From NCBI RefSeq assembly GCF_010389155.1, contig NC_057769.1, positions 27,342,735 to 27,406,734 on the forward strand: a stretch of DNA of 64,000 nucleotides. The letters run 5' to 3'. The notes under the pieces were generated by a model. That model was given only the letters and a program-made list of their open reading frames with translations. It was not told the DNA's origin and ran no database searches. This document shows positions 1-9,404 of the stretch, in pieces. The stretch comes from Erigeron canadensis (Eukaryota > Streptophyta > Magnoliopsida > Asterales > Asteraceae). The position numbers and the translations under genes are program-made. Each line of letters begins with the position of its first letter. The stretch's first letter is position 1.

Positions 1-1103
1 TTTTATAAGTTATAGATTTTAGAGAAAATATGCGGTTACTAAAATGATAATATATATATATATATATTAAAAAATAAGATAAGAGAGAAAAAAGAAAAAC
101 GCACATGTCATGTGTTTAGACCCATATTTTTTAGGGTTGGTAATTCGTGTTTCATTTGTGTCAAAAATATGTATCTTAACCAGATTCGTTATTAATTTAG
201 ACATTGATCTATTTACAACTATACGGGTTTAGTTTTTTTTATTTTTTAACAGCCAACTAGATTCTATGAATAAAAAAGAGACTCTCGATAAGACAATGAA
301 GATTTACATATAGAGACTTAGACTAGTAATCCAAGTAGATTACGAAAAATTAACACGAAGTAATAAAAATATAATAATGGTTGGACAACCAAAGAAAAGA
401 TAATGAAAAAATAGATGAGAACATCTCATAGTTTCAATTAAAACCAATTTCAGGTTGTTGGGTCGATCAGTACATCTAACTCGCCAACTAGCTTGTTGTA
501 ACCCGTTCATTTTCATGATAGTGTAAGGTCTTATTTAGATTAGTGTCGGGATTACCAACCTGATATTTTCAAAACATATCTTAATCTATATATATCACTT
601 TCATACTTCCATTTCCTTTTTTTAAAACCCCAACCTCAAAATAATCACACATTTAACTACTTTTCAAGCTTTACTGAAGACCTAATATATGAGTCTCGTG
701 GTTAGGTTTGAACCAAATTAGTTTGGTGTTTTTTAAATTCTTATTACAATCAAATAATTATATTGGAAATCTTGGTATTCAAAATAAACAATATCTCATT
801 TTAAAATTAAATTAATTTAATTGTTCCAAACATTACAAGATTTGAGTATTGCCACTTGAAACCGCAAATGCAACATGTTTAAACAACCCATGTGCAACTA
901 AAATGCAATCAAATAACGTCTAGAAAGTCCAATGCATGTAAATAAGATAAATTTTGCAATATTTTATATTTGGTTGCTTTATTTTAAGATCCTCGACATA
1001 TACATTTAACTTATGAAAATACTATGCCCCTGTATTCATTGGGCCGGCAGGCATATGAAGTGTTGAAGCAGAACGGACACTTTCTTCCCTACATCACTTG
1101 TTA
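1..1103. other. AT-rich intergenic DNA, no gene seen
   Basis: No reading frame of note on either strand. The stretch holds a short TA microsatellite near 49-67 and otherwise unstructured AT-rich sequence up to the first Helitron-like end. Confidence 0.6.
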
Positions 1104-1848
1104 CTAGATTTTAGACACGTGTCCAACACTGGATACGGGGTTTACGATATTATCAATATTATATGTTCATACATTTAATTTATAAAAGCTTACAATTTTG
1201 AACGTATACAGTTCTAAGTGTTATGCTTTGCAAATAATTTTTCTATTACCAGTGTTAGTACATGCTACAATAATTTCTCTATTATAGAATTTTTGAAACC
1301 AGTTGTACTCATAATTTGATATTATTATTAAAGATAACTAGGAATTAAAATATAAACATATTTGTTATATTGTACTTGACATTCAAGTTTATGTATTTGA
1401 TCATGATGCGGACTCATAACACAAATAGGTTTATTTTCAATCACATGTCCTATGATAATTAGATAACAATTAAGATTGTTTTTATACTCTTTGATAACAA
1501 TTAGGATTCTTGATTTGAGTGAAAACTGAAACTTTTAAAAATTAAATTTAAATACCTTTTGTAAATTTTTAAAAAATCCCCCCAAGTTGGTGCTAAAAAT
1601 AAATATAAACTAAGTATTGAGGGCTAAAAAGTGTAAATTATTGATGAAAAACAAAAAAAAGTGTAAATTAATGAGATTTTTTCTACAAATTAAAATAAAT
1701 ACTAATATAATAATATATTTGGATAATAATTATTAGAGTTTTTAATTTATAGCTAATCTAAATGATGACACAAGCGAGAGTCAATTTGATGAAATTGAGC
1801 TATTTGATTGGTTAATAAGTCATTAGTTTAACTGTCTTATAGTATATA
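1104..1848 (-). mobile_element. Helitron-like non-autonomous element (copy 1)
   Basis: Read on the minus strand, the right edge of the DNA element (its 3' end) is CTAG at 1104-1107 followed by T, preceded by a short GTGT/ACAC hairpin. The other end near 1848 carries a TATACTATAAGACAG-type start that matches the start of the next copy. It has no open frame. Internally it has the GTGTAAATTA...GATGAAAAAC motif found in other copies in this window. The family assignment rests on the CTAG terminus, the hairpin and insertion before T. The 5' boundary is obscured because the next copy abuts it. Confidence 0.5.
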
Positions 1849-2435
1849 CTAGATTTTAGGCCCGTGTCTAAGACACGAGACTTACGGTGTTATCAATATT
1901 AGACGTTAATTTATTATAGTTTAAAATTTAATACACTATTTTGAGTAATAAAACATTTATCTATATATCAACACTTTGAGTTTTATATTGAAATATTTTA
2001 TAAAAATATGTTCATCGAAGTTATTTACTATTACTAAAAAACACTCCAATAAAAAATAATAGTACAATTACTCTTAAAATCTTAATTTATTTACAATAAT
2101 CTTTATTTATTGTTAATTTAATTAATTTTATGTTTATATGATAGAACATATTATTGGATATATACTGGTTATTATTCAATTGGATATATATATATATATA
2201 TATATATTAGTTATTATTCGATTGGATAAATATTAGTTATTATTCTGGATATATATTAACAATTATTATTTATTTATTATATTATAATTATTGATTAAAA
2301 AGTGTAAATTTGTGATGGAAAATAAAAATGTGTAAATTAAAGTCAAAATTGAAAACAATAGTCAACTTTAAAAAATCAAGAATTGTGATTGGTCAATAAG
2401 GTATTAAAACAACTGTATTTTAGTATAATAAAAGA
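1849..2435 (-). mobile_element. Helitron-like non-autonomous element (copy 2)
   Basis: On the minus strand the element starts TCTTTTATTATACTA at 2435, preceded by A, and ends CTAG at 1849-1852, followed by T. This is the A|TC...CTAG|T pattern of Helitrons. A perfect 6-bp stem hairpin (CGTGTC TTA GACACG) lies about 12 nt before the CTAG, as expected for a Helitron 3' end. It is 587 bp long and non-coding. It shares its terminal sequence and the internal GTGTAAATT...GATGGAAAA motif with copy 1, to which it is joined directly. A TA microsatellite lies near 2188-2207. Confidence 0.65.
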
Positions 2436-3446
2436 TTAAGATAATATCATATCATATCTAGTTATATATATAATAATTAATAATAATTATAGTGTCCTAC
2501 AAAAGGGTTGCACTTATTAATAAGGTCGTTTATTAGGCCTGGTCTAATGTATAGCCAAACTTGATACATGAAATCTATACCACAAATTATAGTCGTACAG
2601 AACTAGGGTAACTAGTTGTTCAAGCAAGTGTAACTAGCCGTTCAAGTCGGGGGGAGCCTTGGGGAGGGCCAACCCTGAACGGGCCCATATTTTTAGCACA
2701 AAATGTTGGATGATTTAAGGTTTCTTTTTTTTTTCCACGGTTGGTCCTGGGCACTTAAATCGTTAGGAGCGGCTTTGAGTTCAATCTTGTAAGATATACC
2801 ATATAACTTAAACTTGTTGCATATGTGTGTGTATATATATCACGTTTCCACTTGGAACCCAATATAGTTTTTCCTGGTAGATCGTTACACTATTTGCATA
2901 TACGTTCTATCAAAATAATTTACCTAGTCGTAACCCTACAAATTTGATGTTACTCACTACTCAAAAGAGAACTTTGCGGATGCAAAGAATGGACATCAAA
3001 AAATGCGCGTTTCTTCCTTCTAGAGGAGAAGTTTGCTTTTCAAAGGTTTGACATTTTTGGTTATGATTTTTTGTTAGTTATCTAACACATGGTAAAAATA
3101 AAGGAATTCAAATTGTAAAACTCCTTCGAGTTCACATAAGCAATTAGTTGGCATCTTAAACAACTCACTTTAAGATAACTTACCGTATAATCGATACAAA
3201 ACTATTAGCATTTTCAAATAACTCTTTTAATATGGCCTAGATTACAATTTGATAACTACAAAATCCAAAATTACAAATTTTAGAACATAAACCAAACATA
3301 TGCATTTGGGGATGAACATTTTTTCTGTGATTATCTAAAAGTATGATCAGCCTCTTCTTTACATCTCTTTAAGCTAACACAAAGTAATAATAACAGCCAA
3401 TATTTTTGGAAATAATTGACAATAAAGAATTAGTTCAACCGTCAAA
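2436..3446. other. Intergenic DNA downstream of the ARGOS-like gene
   Basis: No coding potential recognised. AT-rich, with a GC-richer patch near 2640-2780 that looks like dispersed repeat debris. The part next to 3446 presumably contains the 3'UTR and poly(A) region of the minus-strand gene. Confidence 0.5.
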
Positions 3447-3812
3447 CTAAACGCCGGTTTTATGACGAGCATTGAGAGACGACGAAGAGGTCATGAAGGC
3501 GACGGCCATAAGCACGCCCAAAATGAAGATCGGAAGGAGTAACAACATGAATGGAGGCGGTGGAAGTGGTGGAAGTATCAAAGGAAGGATCAACAACGAC
3601 ACCGTTAGTCCAAAAAGCACCATCATTGATTCAATGCTGAAATAGCTGCTCCTATTCTTCGGTTTGGATACCAACGTTACCCTTTTTCCTCCAAAATTGT
3701 TATTACTTGATGATAATCGATGATCATACTCTACCCCTGTATGCCGTCTTGTAGAACTACCATTGTTGTTTTCGTGGGAGCTCATATTCATGTTCATTCT
3801 TCTAACTTCCAT
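3447..3812 (-). CDS. ARGOS/OSR-family organ-size regulator
   Basis: Encodes about 121 residues from the first ATG (3812) in the second exon. The frame stays open upstream but without an ATG. The N-terminal half is polar (Asn/Ser-rich). The C-terminal half is the OSR domain: two hydrophobic helices around a proline hinge with the hallmark LPLILPPLPPPP, then a hydrophobic stretch ending in AFM. ARGOS, ARGOS-LIKE and OSR1 are small ER-membrane proteins of about 100-140 residues that promote organ growth and dampen ethylene responses. Which paralogue this is cannot be told. A likely 5'UTR intron (minus strand, donor after 4557, acceptor before 3896) separates the coding exon from a leader exon. 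No neighbour is functionally linked. Confidence 0.85.
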   Translation of the reverse strand: MEVRRMNMNMSSHENNNGSSTRRHTGVEYDHRLSSSNNNFGGKRVTLVSKPKNRSSYFSIESMMVLFGLTVSLLILPLILPPLPPPPFMLLLLPIFILGVLMAVAFMTSSSSLNARHKTGV

Positions 3813-4790
3813 AATACAAAATGGGTATACTAATGTGCGATCAATTCTCGCAATATTAATGTACAATGTGTTTGCTCTTGATCAACGGATTTTGACCTGT
3901 AATAATAATAAAGAAAAGGATTAGATCTTGAAATCTTCATTTGATGATTATTTGTAAACAACCATTAGCAATAAAATGGTAACTCTATCTAAAGGGATAT
4001 ACGAGTAGCCAGTATGTATCCTAAAGGGTAATTGGTAAAGTACTTTAAAATGTATCCAATTATAGCCTAAAATCTATGGTATGTACCCAACCTATCCAAC
4101 CTTCAACGATTACAATTGTTTATAAATGTGAGTATATTTCATAATGTAACAGCTTATATGGTTGTCACGTCAGAAAAAAAAAAAACAACCGGATACATAC
4201 AATACTAGCATTTGAAAATTAAATAAACACGATACAAAAAATTCAAACTTAGATACATAATTACATACGATAGACTTTGGATTAAAGTTGAATGCATTAT
4301 GATTTACAAAATTTGTCAAAACTGAAAAAAAAAAAAAAAAAAAAGGTAGGTAATGAATTAAACATAACATGAATCAAAATAAATTTCAAATAATAAATTG
4401 TGAATTTGTTATCATCTAAAATATAAGGATCTATATGTGACTTACATATCTAATTAACAACCTTAAATTCAACATATCATCATCATCATCATCAAACATA
4501 ATAAAACTATAAAACAATGATTTAATAAGATGTTATTAGAAGAAGAAAAAAAGTACCTGATATATTGACAATAAAATGAATTAATGGAAACCAAGAAATG
4601 TTTTTAAGAATATATATATAAACACAGCCCACAAATATAAGTTTGTGTGTGTGTGTGTGTTGGGTGAGATATGAAAGATGAGGAGGAGATAAAAGAAAGT
4701 TGGGAAAGGAAATATGTGGGAATGAGAAATCCATTCATTCATAGAAGATAGATATGGTGAGTGAGTATGGAAGATGGTTTGATTCAGTGA
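3813..4790 (-). promoter_or_regulatory. Spliced 5' leader of the ARGOS-like gene (inferred)
   Basis: On the minus strand a TCAG|GTACTT donor at 4557/4556 and a TTATTACAG|GTC acceptor at 3897/3896 would remove a 660-bp intron. The distal leader exon (about 4557-4790) contains a GT/CA dinucleotide run near 4645-4660 and upstream ATGs. One upstream frame starting at 4742 runs 53 codons to 4581, inside the leader. An AT-rich TATA-like stretch lies further upstream near 4836-4850. Splice sites are seen. Transcription start and use are inferred. Confidence 0.45.
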
Positions 4791-5206
4791 ATTTGGCAAA
4801 AACAAGTGGGGGCTGTAAGCAAGTAGTTTCCTTTTTTATATATTTTTTTAAAGAAATTAAATTTGTTTGAATATAAACAGTGGGGGGTGTGGTGTGGGGG
4901 TGTTTTTCGAGACCAAATTGGGGTGTTGATTGGGATTAGGTTCTCGGTTTCTAGACAAAATAAAATTGGTATACGTCAACACTTCTTTTTTTGTTCTTCT
5001 CTTTTTTACCCTTCACGCTACTTGCGTTCAAAGCATACCACCATTCCATTCAAAGTGCGTTTTCCCTTCTATTCTATCATTGAGTTGGGTAAACGTGACT
5101 TTTTTCTTTTTAAGATACATGTATGTATATAAGTATTAATGCTCAGGCTTGTCCATTAGACAAGTAGTCTCAAGATATATAAATCTTATAATAATTATAA
5201 AATAAA

Positions 5207-5610
5207 AAATGTATGACTAATATCACAACTTAATGAATACGAAAGCTAGAAAAGAAACATATGAAAATTAACTCTATATAAATATTGATTTTAATTTACC
5301 ATTATTTTTCCAACTTTAGTTAAATAAAAGGAGAAACAAAAAGTATATAACCAATATCACAACTTAATGAATACGAAAGCTAAAGAAGAAACATATGAAA
5401 ATTAACTCCATATAAACATTAATTCCAGTTTACCCTTTTTTTCAACTTTAGTTAAATAAAAAGAGAAACAAAAAGTGTGTGAGCAATATCACAACTTAAT
5501 CAATACGAAAGTTAAAGAAGAAACATATGAAAATTAACTTCATATAAATATTGATTCCAGTTTACCTTTTTTTTTCAACTTTAGTTAAATAAAAAAGGAA
5601 ACAAAAAGTG
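5207..5610. repeat. Three tandem copies of a ~133-bp repeat
   Basis: Copies begin near 5207, 5340 and 5473. Each carries the marker ATATCACAACTTAAT, then AATACGAAAG, AAACATATGAAAATTAACT and CAACTTTAGTTAAATAAAA, with a few substitutions each. A fourth, isolated copy lies at 6966-7080. Non-coding. Confidence 0.85.
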
Positions 5611-5678
5611 TAAAGTATATAATTTAAAAAATATGTGAGAGTTTTTTCTAGGTGGTATATATATATATATATAGATAA

Positions 5679-6061
5679 CTAGTCTTGTACCCGCGCAATG
5701 CGGCGGAGCATAGGAAAAAAAGTTGGTTAAGTAGTGATACCGTGTTATTACATGAATGTATGATTCAACTCAAGTGTTTCTTAGTCCGGCTGAAAGTGCT
5801 AACCGCCGTTGTTGTTTTAGAGTGAACGTTTTTTATGTTGATTGATTATTAAATTCAGTAACGCATGTGAGTTTTTTTGGTATACTATGTAAGCAACTGC
5901 AGGGAAGGAAGAGACACGCGTAAGTTTTTTTTTAAAGGGTATTTTTGGAATTTCAGGGAAAAAGTATTTGATGGTAATATAGATTAAAAGGGTAAATTAG
6001 AGATTTTAAAGGTAGAGTGTTAAATTTTAGGAGGGTAGTTTGTTTATTTAGATAGTATAGA
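5679..6061 (-). mobile_element. Helitron-like non-autonomous element, 383 bp
   Basis: On the minus strand it begins TCTATACTATCTAAATAAAC at 6061 after a host A, and ends CTAG at 5679-5682 before a host T. A CCGC-ATTGC-GCGG hairpin lies about 12 nt before the CTAG. These are the Helitron end signals and A|T insertion site. It has no coding content. Its 5' 60 bp resemble those of the element at 8066-8637. Confidence 0.7.
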
Positions 6062-6630
6062 TAATAAAGATTTTTTTTATTAAAGGACGACCATTTTTTA
6101 TTAAATAAATATTAAAAAAATATAAAGGATTAATAAGGAGATAGTATTAGGCTAAATGAGAGAGATTAGGGGTGTCAAGTGTAATCTCAATCTCCTCTTT
6201 TAGTTGCCATCCGGGTTCCACGACATTAAGAAGTTCATTTTTCATGATTTGCATTTTTGGTGAGGGTTTTTTCTAGGTGGTATATATATAGATAATAATA
6301 ATAAAGTTTTTTTATAAGATTTTTTTATTAAAGTACGACCATTTTTTATTATATAAATATTAAAAAAATAGAGGATTAATAAGGACACAGTAAAAACCTT
6401 GCAAAGCCATCTCCTGTTGTGTTAAATCCTAAACATAACGTGGATCAAAGGGTTTTATCTAAAGGTATTATTTAAAAATGATATCATGTTTTTTATAAGA
6501 TCCGAAGTATATCTGTCATACACAAACTAAAATGATGAATTGTTTCACTATGCTAAATAATCATACTAAAATATTCAACACCATCTCAATATGTAACATT
6601 TTCCCCTAATAGAATAACAGTGACTAAAAA
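6062..6630. other. Intergenic repeat debris
   Basis: No gene. A segment near 6120-6210 (GATTAATAAGGAGATAG...CTCCTCTTTTAG) is a diverged copy of the sequence at 7808-7908, suggesting an old Helitron end. Confidence 0.4.
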
Positions 6631-6910
6631 ATTACACCATTAATGAGCTAGTTTCAAAACTGATTCAAAATAATCATAGTCAATATATTAAAATAATCAT
6701 AATCTTACTCATAGCGAAATTCAACTTTTATTTTAAAACTTATAGAAAGATATAATCGTAAATCTTAAGTATACACCATTAATGAGCTACTTTCAAAACG
6801 ATATCAAAATAATCAAAGTCAATATATTAAAGTAATCAGAAACCTACTCATAGCAAATTTAGACTTTATATCTAAAAGGTTATAGAAAGATATAATCGTA
6901 AATCCTAAGA
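6631..6910. repeat. Tandem duplication, two ~140-bp units
   Basis: Units at about 6631-6771 and 6772-6910 share ACACCATTAATGAGCTA, AGTCAATATATTAAA and TATAGAAAGATATAATCGTA in the same order. Non-coding and AT-rich. Confidence 0.75.
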
Positions 6911-6965
6911 GTTATATAGGTTACAAATACAAAATTTAATATATAATATTTAGATTAGTTAAGTC

Positions 6966-7080
6966 ATATATCACAACTTAATCAATACGAAAACTAAAGA
7001 AGAAACGTACGAAAATTAACTCCATATAAATATTGATTTCAATTTACCCCTTTTTTTCTAACTTTAGTTAAATAAAAAAT
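6966..7080. repeat. Dispersed fourth copy of the 5207-5610 repeat unit
   Basis: Carries the same ordered markers (ATATCACAACTTAAT, AATACGAAAACTAAAG, CAATTTACCCC, AACTTTAGTTAAATAAAA) as the tandem array 1.4 kb to the left. Confidence 0.75.
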
Positions 7081-7493
7081 TTATAGTTTCTTATATTCTA
7101 AAAGTGTAAACTATATAATTTGAAAAATACATACCAATTCATCAACAAAGACCATCTCGAACATTTTGATTTTCTTCGAGTTGTTCCACTCCGAAACAGT
7201 CCGTACATGCATAACATGGAGTCGTAAATGATGGTTAACATGTGTTGGCTTAAGATCTTCAAGATGAACTAATGTGGTCATATTTTTTGTTATTGAAGAA
7301 AAAAGCCATAACAAACCTCAAACTAAATTAAAAGAAATAATAATAACAATAACATAAGAATTCAATGTTAAGAAATAATAATAATGATTAATTATGTGCA
7401 AAGTATATAAAAAGAAAAAACTTTTTGTAGTTGATCGTAGCTTCTTTTTTTGTTGTCGTACGTGGGTTATATTATAGATTACCAATAAAACTA

Positions 7494-7908
7494 AAAAGTG
7501 TAAATTAATTATTTTTAAATTGGGTGAAATTGTAAATTGGTGATGGAAAACCAAAAAGTGTAAAATAATTATTTTTAAGTGTAAATTGGTGATGGAAAAC
7601 CAAAAAGTATAATTAATTATTTTAAATTGGGTTAAAGTGTAAATTGGTAATGAAAAATCAAAAAGTGTAAGTTAATTATTTTTAAATTTGGTTAAAGTGT
7701 AAATTGGTGATGGGAAACAAAAAAGTGTAAATTAATTGTTTAAATTGGGGTTAAAGTGTAAATTGGTGATGGAAAACCAAAAAGTGTAAATTAATTTTGA
7801 TTAATATTAAAAAATTAAAGGATTAATAAGGATAGAGGATTAGGCTAAAAGAGGGGGATTAGGGGTGCCAAGTGTACCCCCAACCCCCTCTTTTAGTTAT
7901 ATTATAGA
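7494..7908 (-). repeat. Minisatellite in a Helitron-like remnant
   Basis: Five imperfect units of roughly 50-62 bp carry GTAAATTGGTGATGGAAAAC followed by CAAAAAGTGTAAATTAATTA, spaced at about 7530, 7580, 7640, 7698 and 7757. Immediately right, 7808-7908 ends with GTTATATTATAGA, which on the minus strand reads A|TCTATAATATAAC, like the 5' end of the Helitrons nearby. The repeated motif also occurs once or twice inside the elements at 1104-2435. I could not find a matching 3' CTAG end, so the host element is incomplete or its left edge is unrecognisable. Confidence 0.65.
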
Positions 7909-8065
7909 TATGGTTTTGTCAGTAGAGGCAGACTTTAAGACTTTAAGTCTTTTTTTTTTTAAAAACTGGGTTTATTTTTTGATTGAGAAATTGATAGGAT
8001 GGATAAAATCATTTTAATTTAACATTATGTTAGTTAAATGAAATTCGAGCATCATTTAGTTCCTA

Positions 8066-8637
8066 CTAGCTTTTTATCTATTTGACGAGATGGTTACGCG
8101 CGCAATACGGCGGCGTGCCAGCGGTGGCGGTAATGGGTGGTGTTTGGTGGTAACGATGTGGTTATTAATCTAAAAGTAATTTACGTAAATGGTAGTGTAG
8201 TTATTTTATAGTTAAGAGATGTATTTTTTGTAAATAACTTTATTAAGAATATTATAGAGATATCAGGTATAAATATTTTAATTAATAAATAAATAAGATA
8301 GATATTTTGGATAAGGAAAATGATCCTCTTAACCAAATAGTCTAATAATCCTCCAAATACATTAAAAGGTGACATTTGGTTTTCACTAATTCTCTTTCCT
8401 AATTTTGCCCCCTGATTTTTCCACATGTCATCATCTCATAGTTAGAAGAATTATTAAGCTATTTAGTTAGGAAGATTAGAAATATGGGTGTAAAATATTT
8501 TAGGGATATATTGGGTAGATTTAGTGTGTGTGTGTGTTAGGAATGTGTTGAAAATTAAGAGTATTTTAGGTATTTTAAAGGTAGAGAGTTAAAAATAGGA
8601 GAGGATAATTTGTTTATTAATATAGTATAAATATAGA
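8066..8637 (-). mobile_element. Helitron-like element with a nested MITE
   Basis: On the minus strand it starts A|TCTATATTTATACTAT at 8637 and ends CTAG|T at 8066-8069, with a GC-rich segment just inside the 3' end. The 5' 60 bp align with those of the 383-bp element at 5679-6061. The 3' hairpin is weaker and further from CTAG than in that copy, so the left edge is less certain. A small inverted-repeat element lies inside. Confidence 0.5.
8321..8478. mobile_element. MITE with ~32-bp degenerate inverted repeats
   Basis: The left arm (ATCCTCTTAACCAAATAGTC then TAATAATCCTCC) pairs with the right arm read in reverse (ATCTTCCTAACTAAATAGCT then TAATAATTCTTC). The middle includes CCACATGTCATCATC. 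A related copy is at 44310-44490. It sits within the Helitron-like element 8066-8637. Confidence 0.55.
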
Positions 8638-9404
8638 TATATATTTACTATCTCCTTCTTAAACAAAAGTTAAGCAGATCTATTTTTTATATTTTCTTTT
8701 CTAAAAAAATCAGTATAAATTAATCGTTTATAGAATTTCGATGAGGTCAACTGATTTTAATCTTTTTCAAGTCTATTTTTACCTAAAACTTTTTTGAAGA
8801 CATAATTAAAATTTTAATTAATTGGATCAGAAAATTTTGATCATTTTGGAACATTTTTTTAAAGAGTTTGATCATTTTGGAATAGCTAAGTATCAACTAT
8901 ATGCATATTAGTGAGATTATAGGTATAAAAGTATGTATTGATTCCAAACGAATGAAAGCACATACATGTGAATGAATAAAATTAAAATTGGATTGGGTAA
9001 AAATTAGTTAAAAGACCCTGATATTAAATTTGTGTTTGTTTAATGATTTGTGTGAATTCTTATAAAGTTGATATCTGAAATTAGAGGTGACACAATGAAA
9101 GGGTCGGGTCGGTTTAGATGACAAGTCAAACCAGGCAATTTTAAAAACAGGTCAAAATGAGTCCGGCCAAAATGGAACCGGGTCAAAACTGCCGGTTTTT
9201 AAAATAGCAAACTAAACCCACTAAAAGCCTAAACCAAACAATCATATTATTGATCAAAACTTTTTTTTCACTAGTATTTGTTTTTGCATAGCATTCATCG
9301 ACAAGAAAACCGTATAAACCGCTAATTTCAAGTTTTAAGATAACAAAAATTGATTGGTGTACTTATACAGTGATTCAATCCTAACAAAAAAAGAACATTT
9401 AAGA
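8638..9404. other. Intergenic DNA with dispersed-repeat debris
   Basis: No gene. Around 9080-9250 there is sequence rich in GGGTCGGGTCGG and GGTCAAAA motifs, of the kind common in plant non-autonomous hAT elements. I could not define its ends. Confidence 0.4.

Noticed and set aside
4863..5139. Two overlapping plus-strand open frames of 69-89 codons upstream of the ARGOS-like gene
   Set aside because: Composition is Phe/Tyr/Leu-rich as expected of translated AT-rich DNA. There is no recognisable domain and no splice partner.
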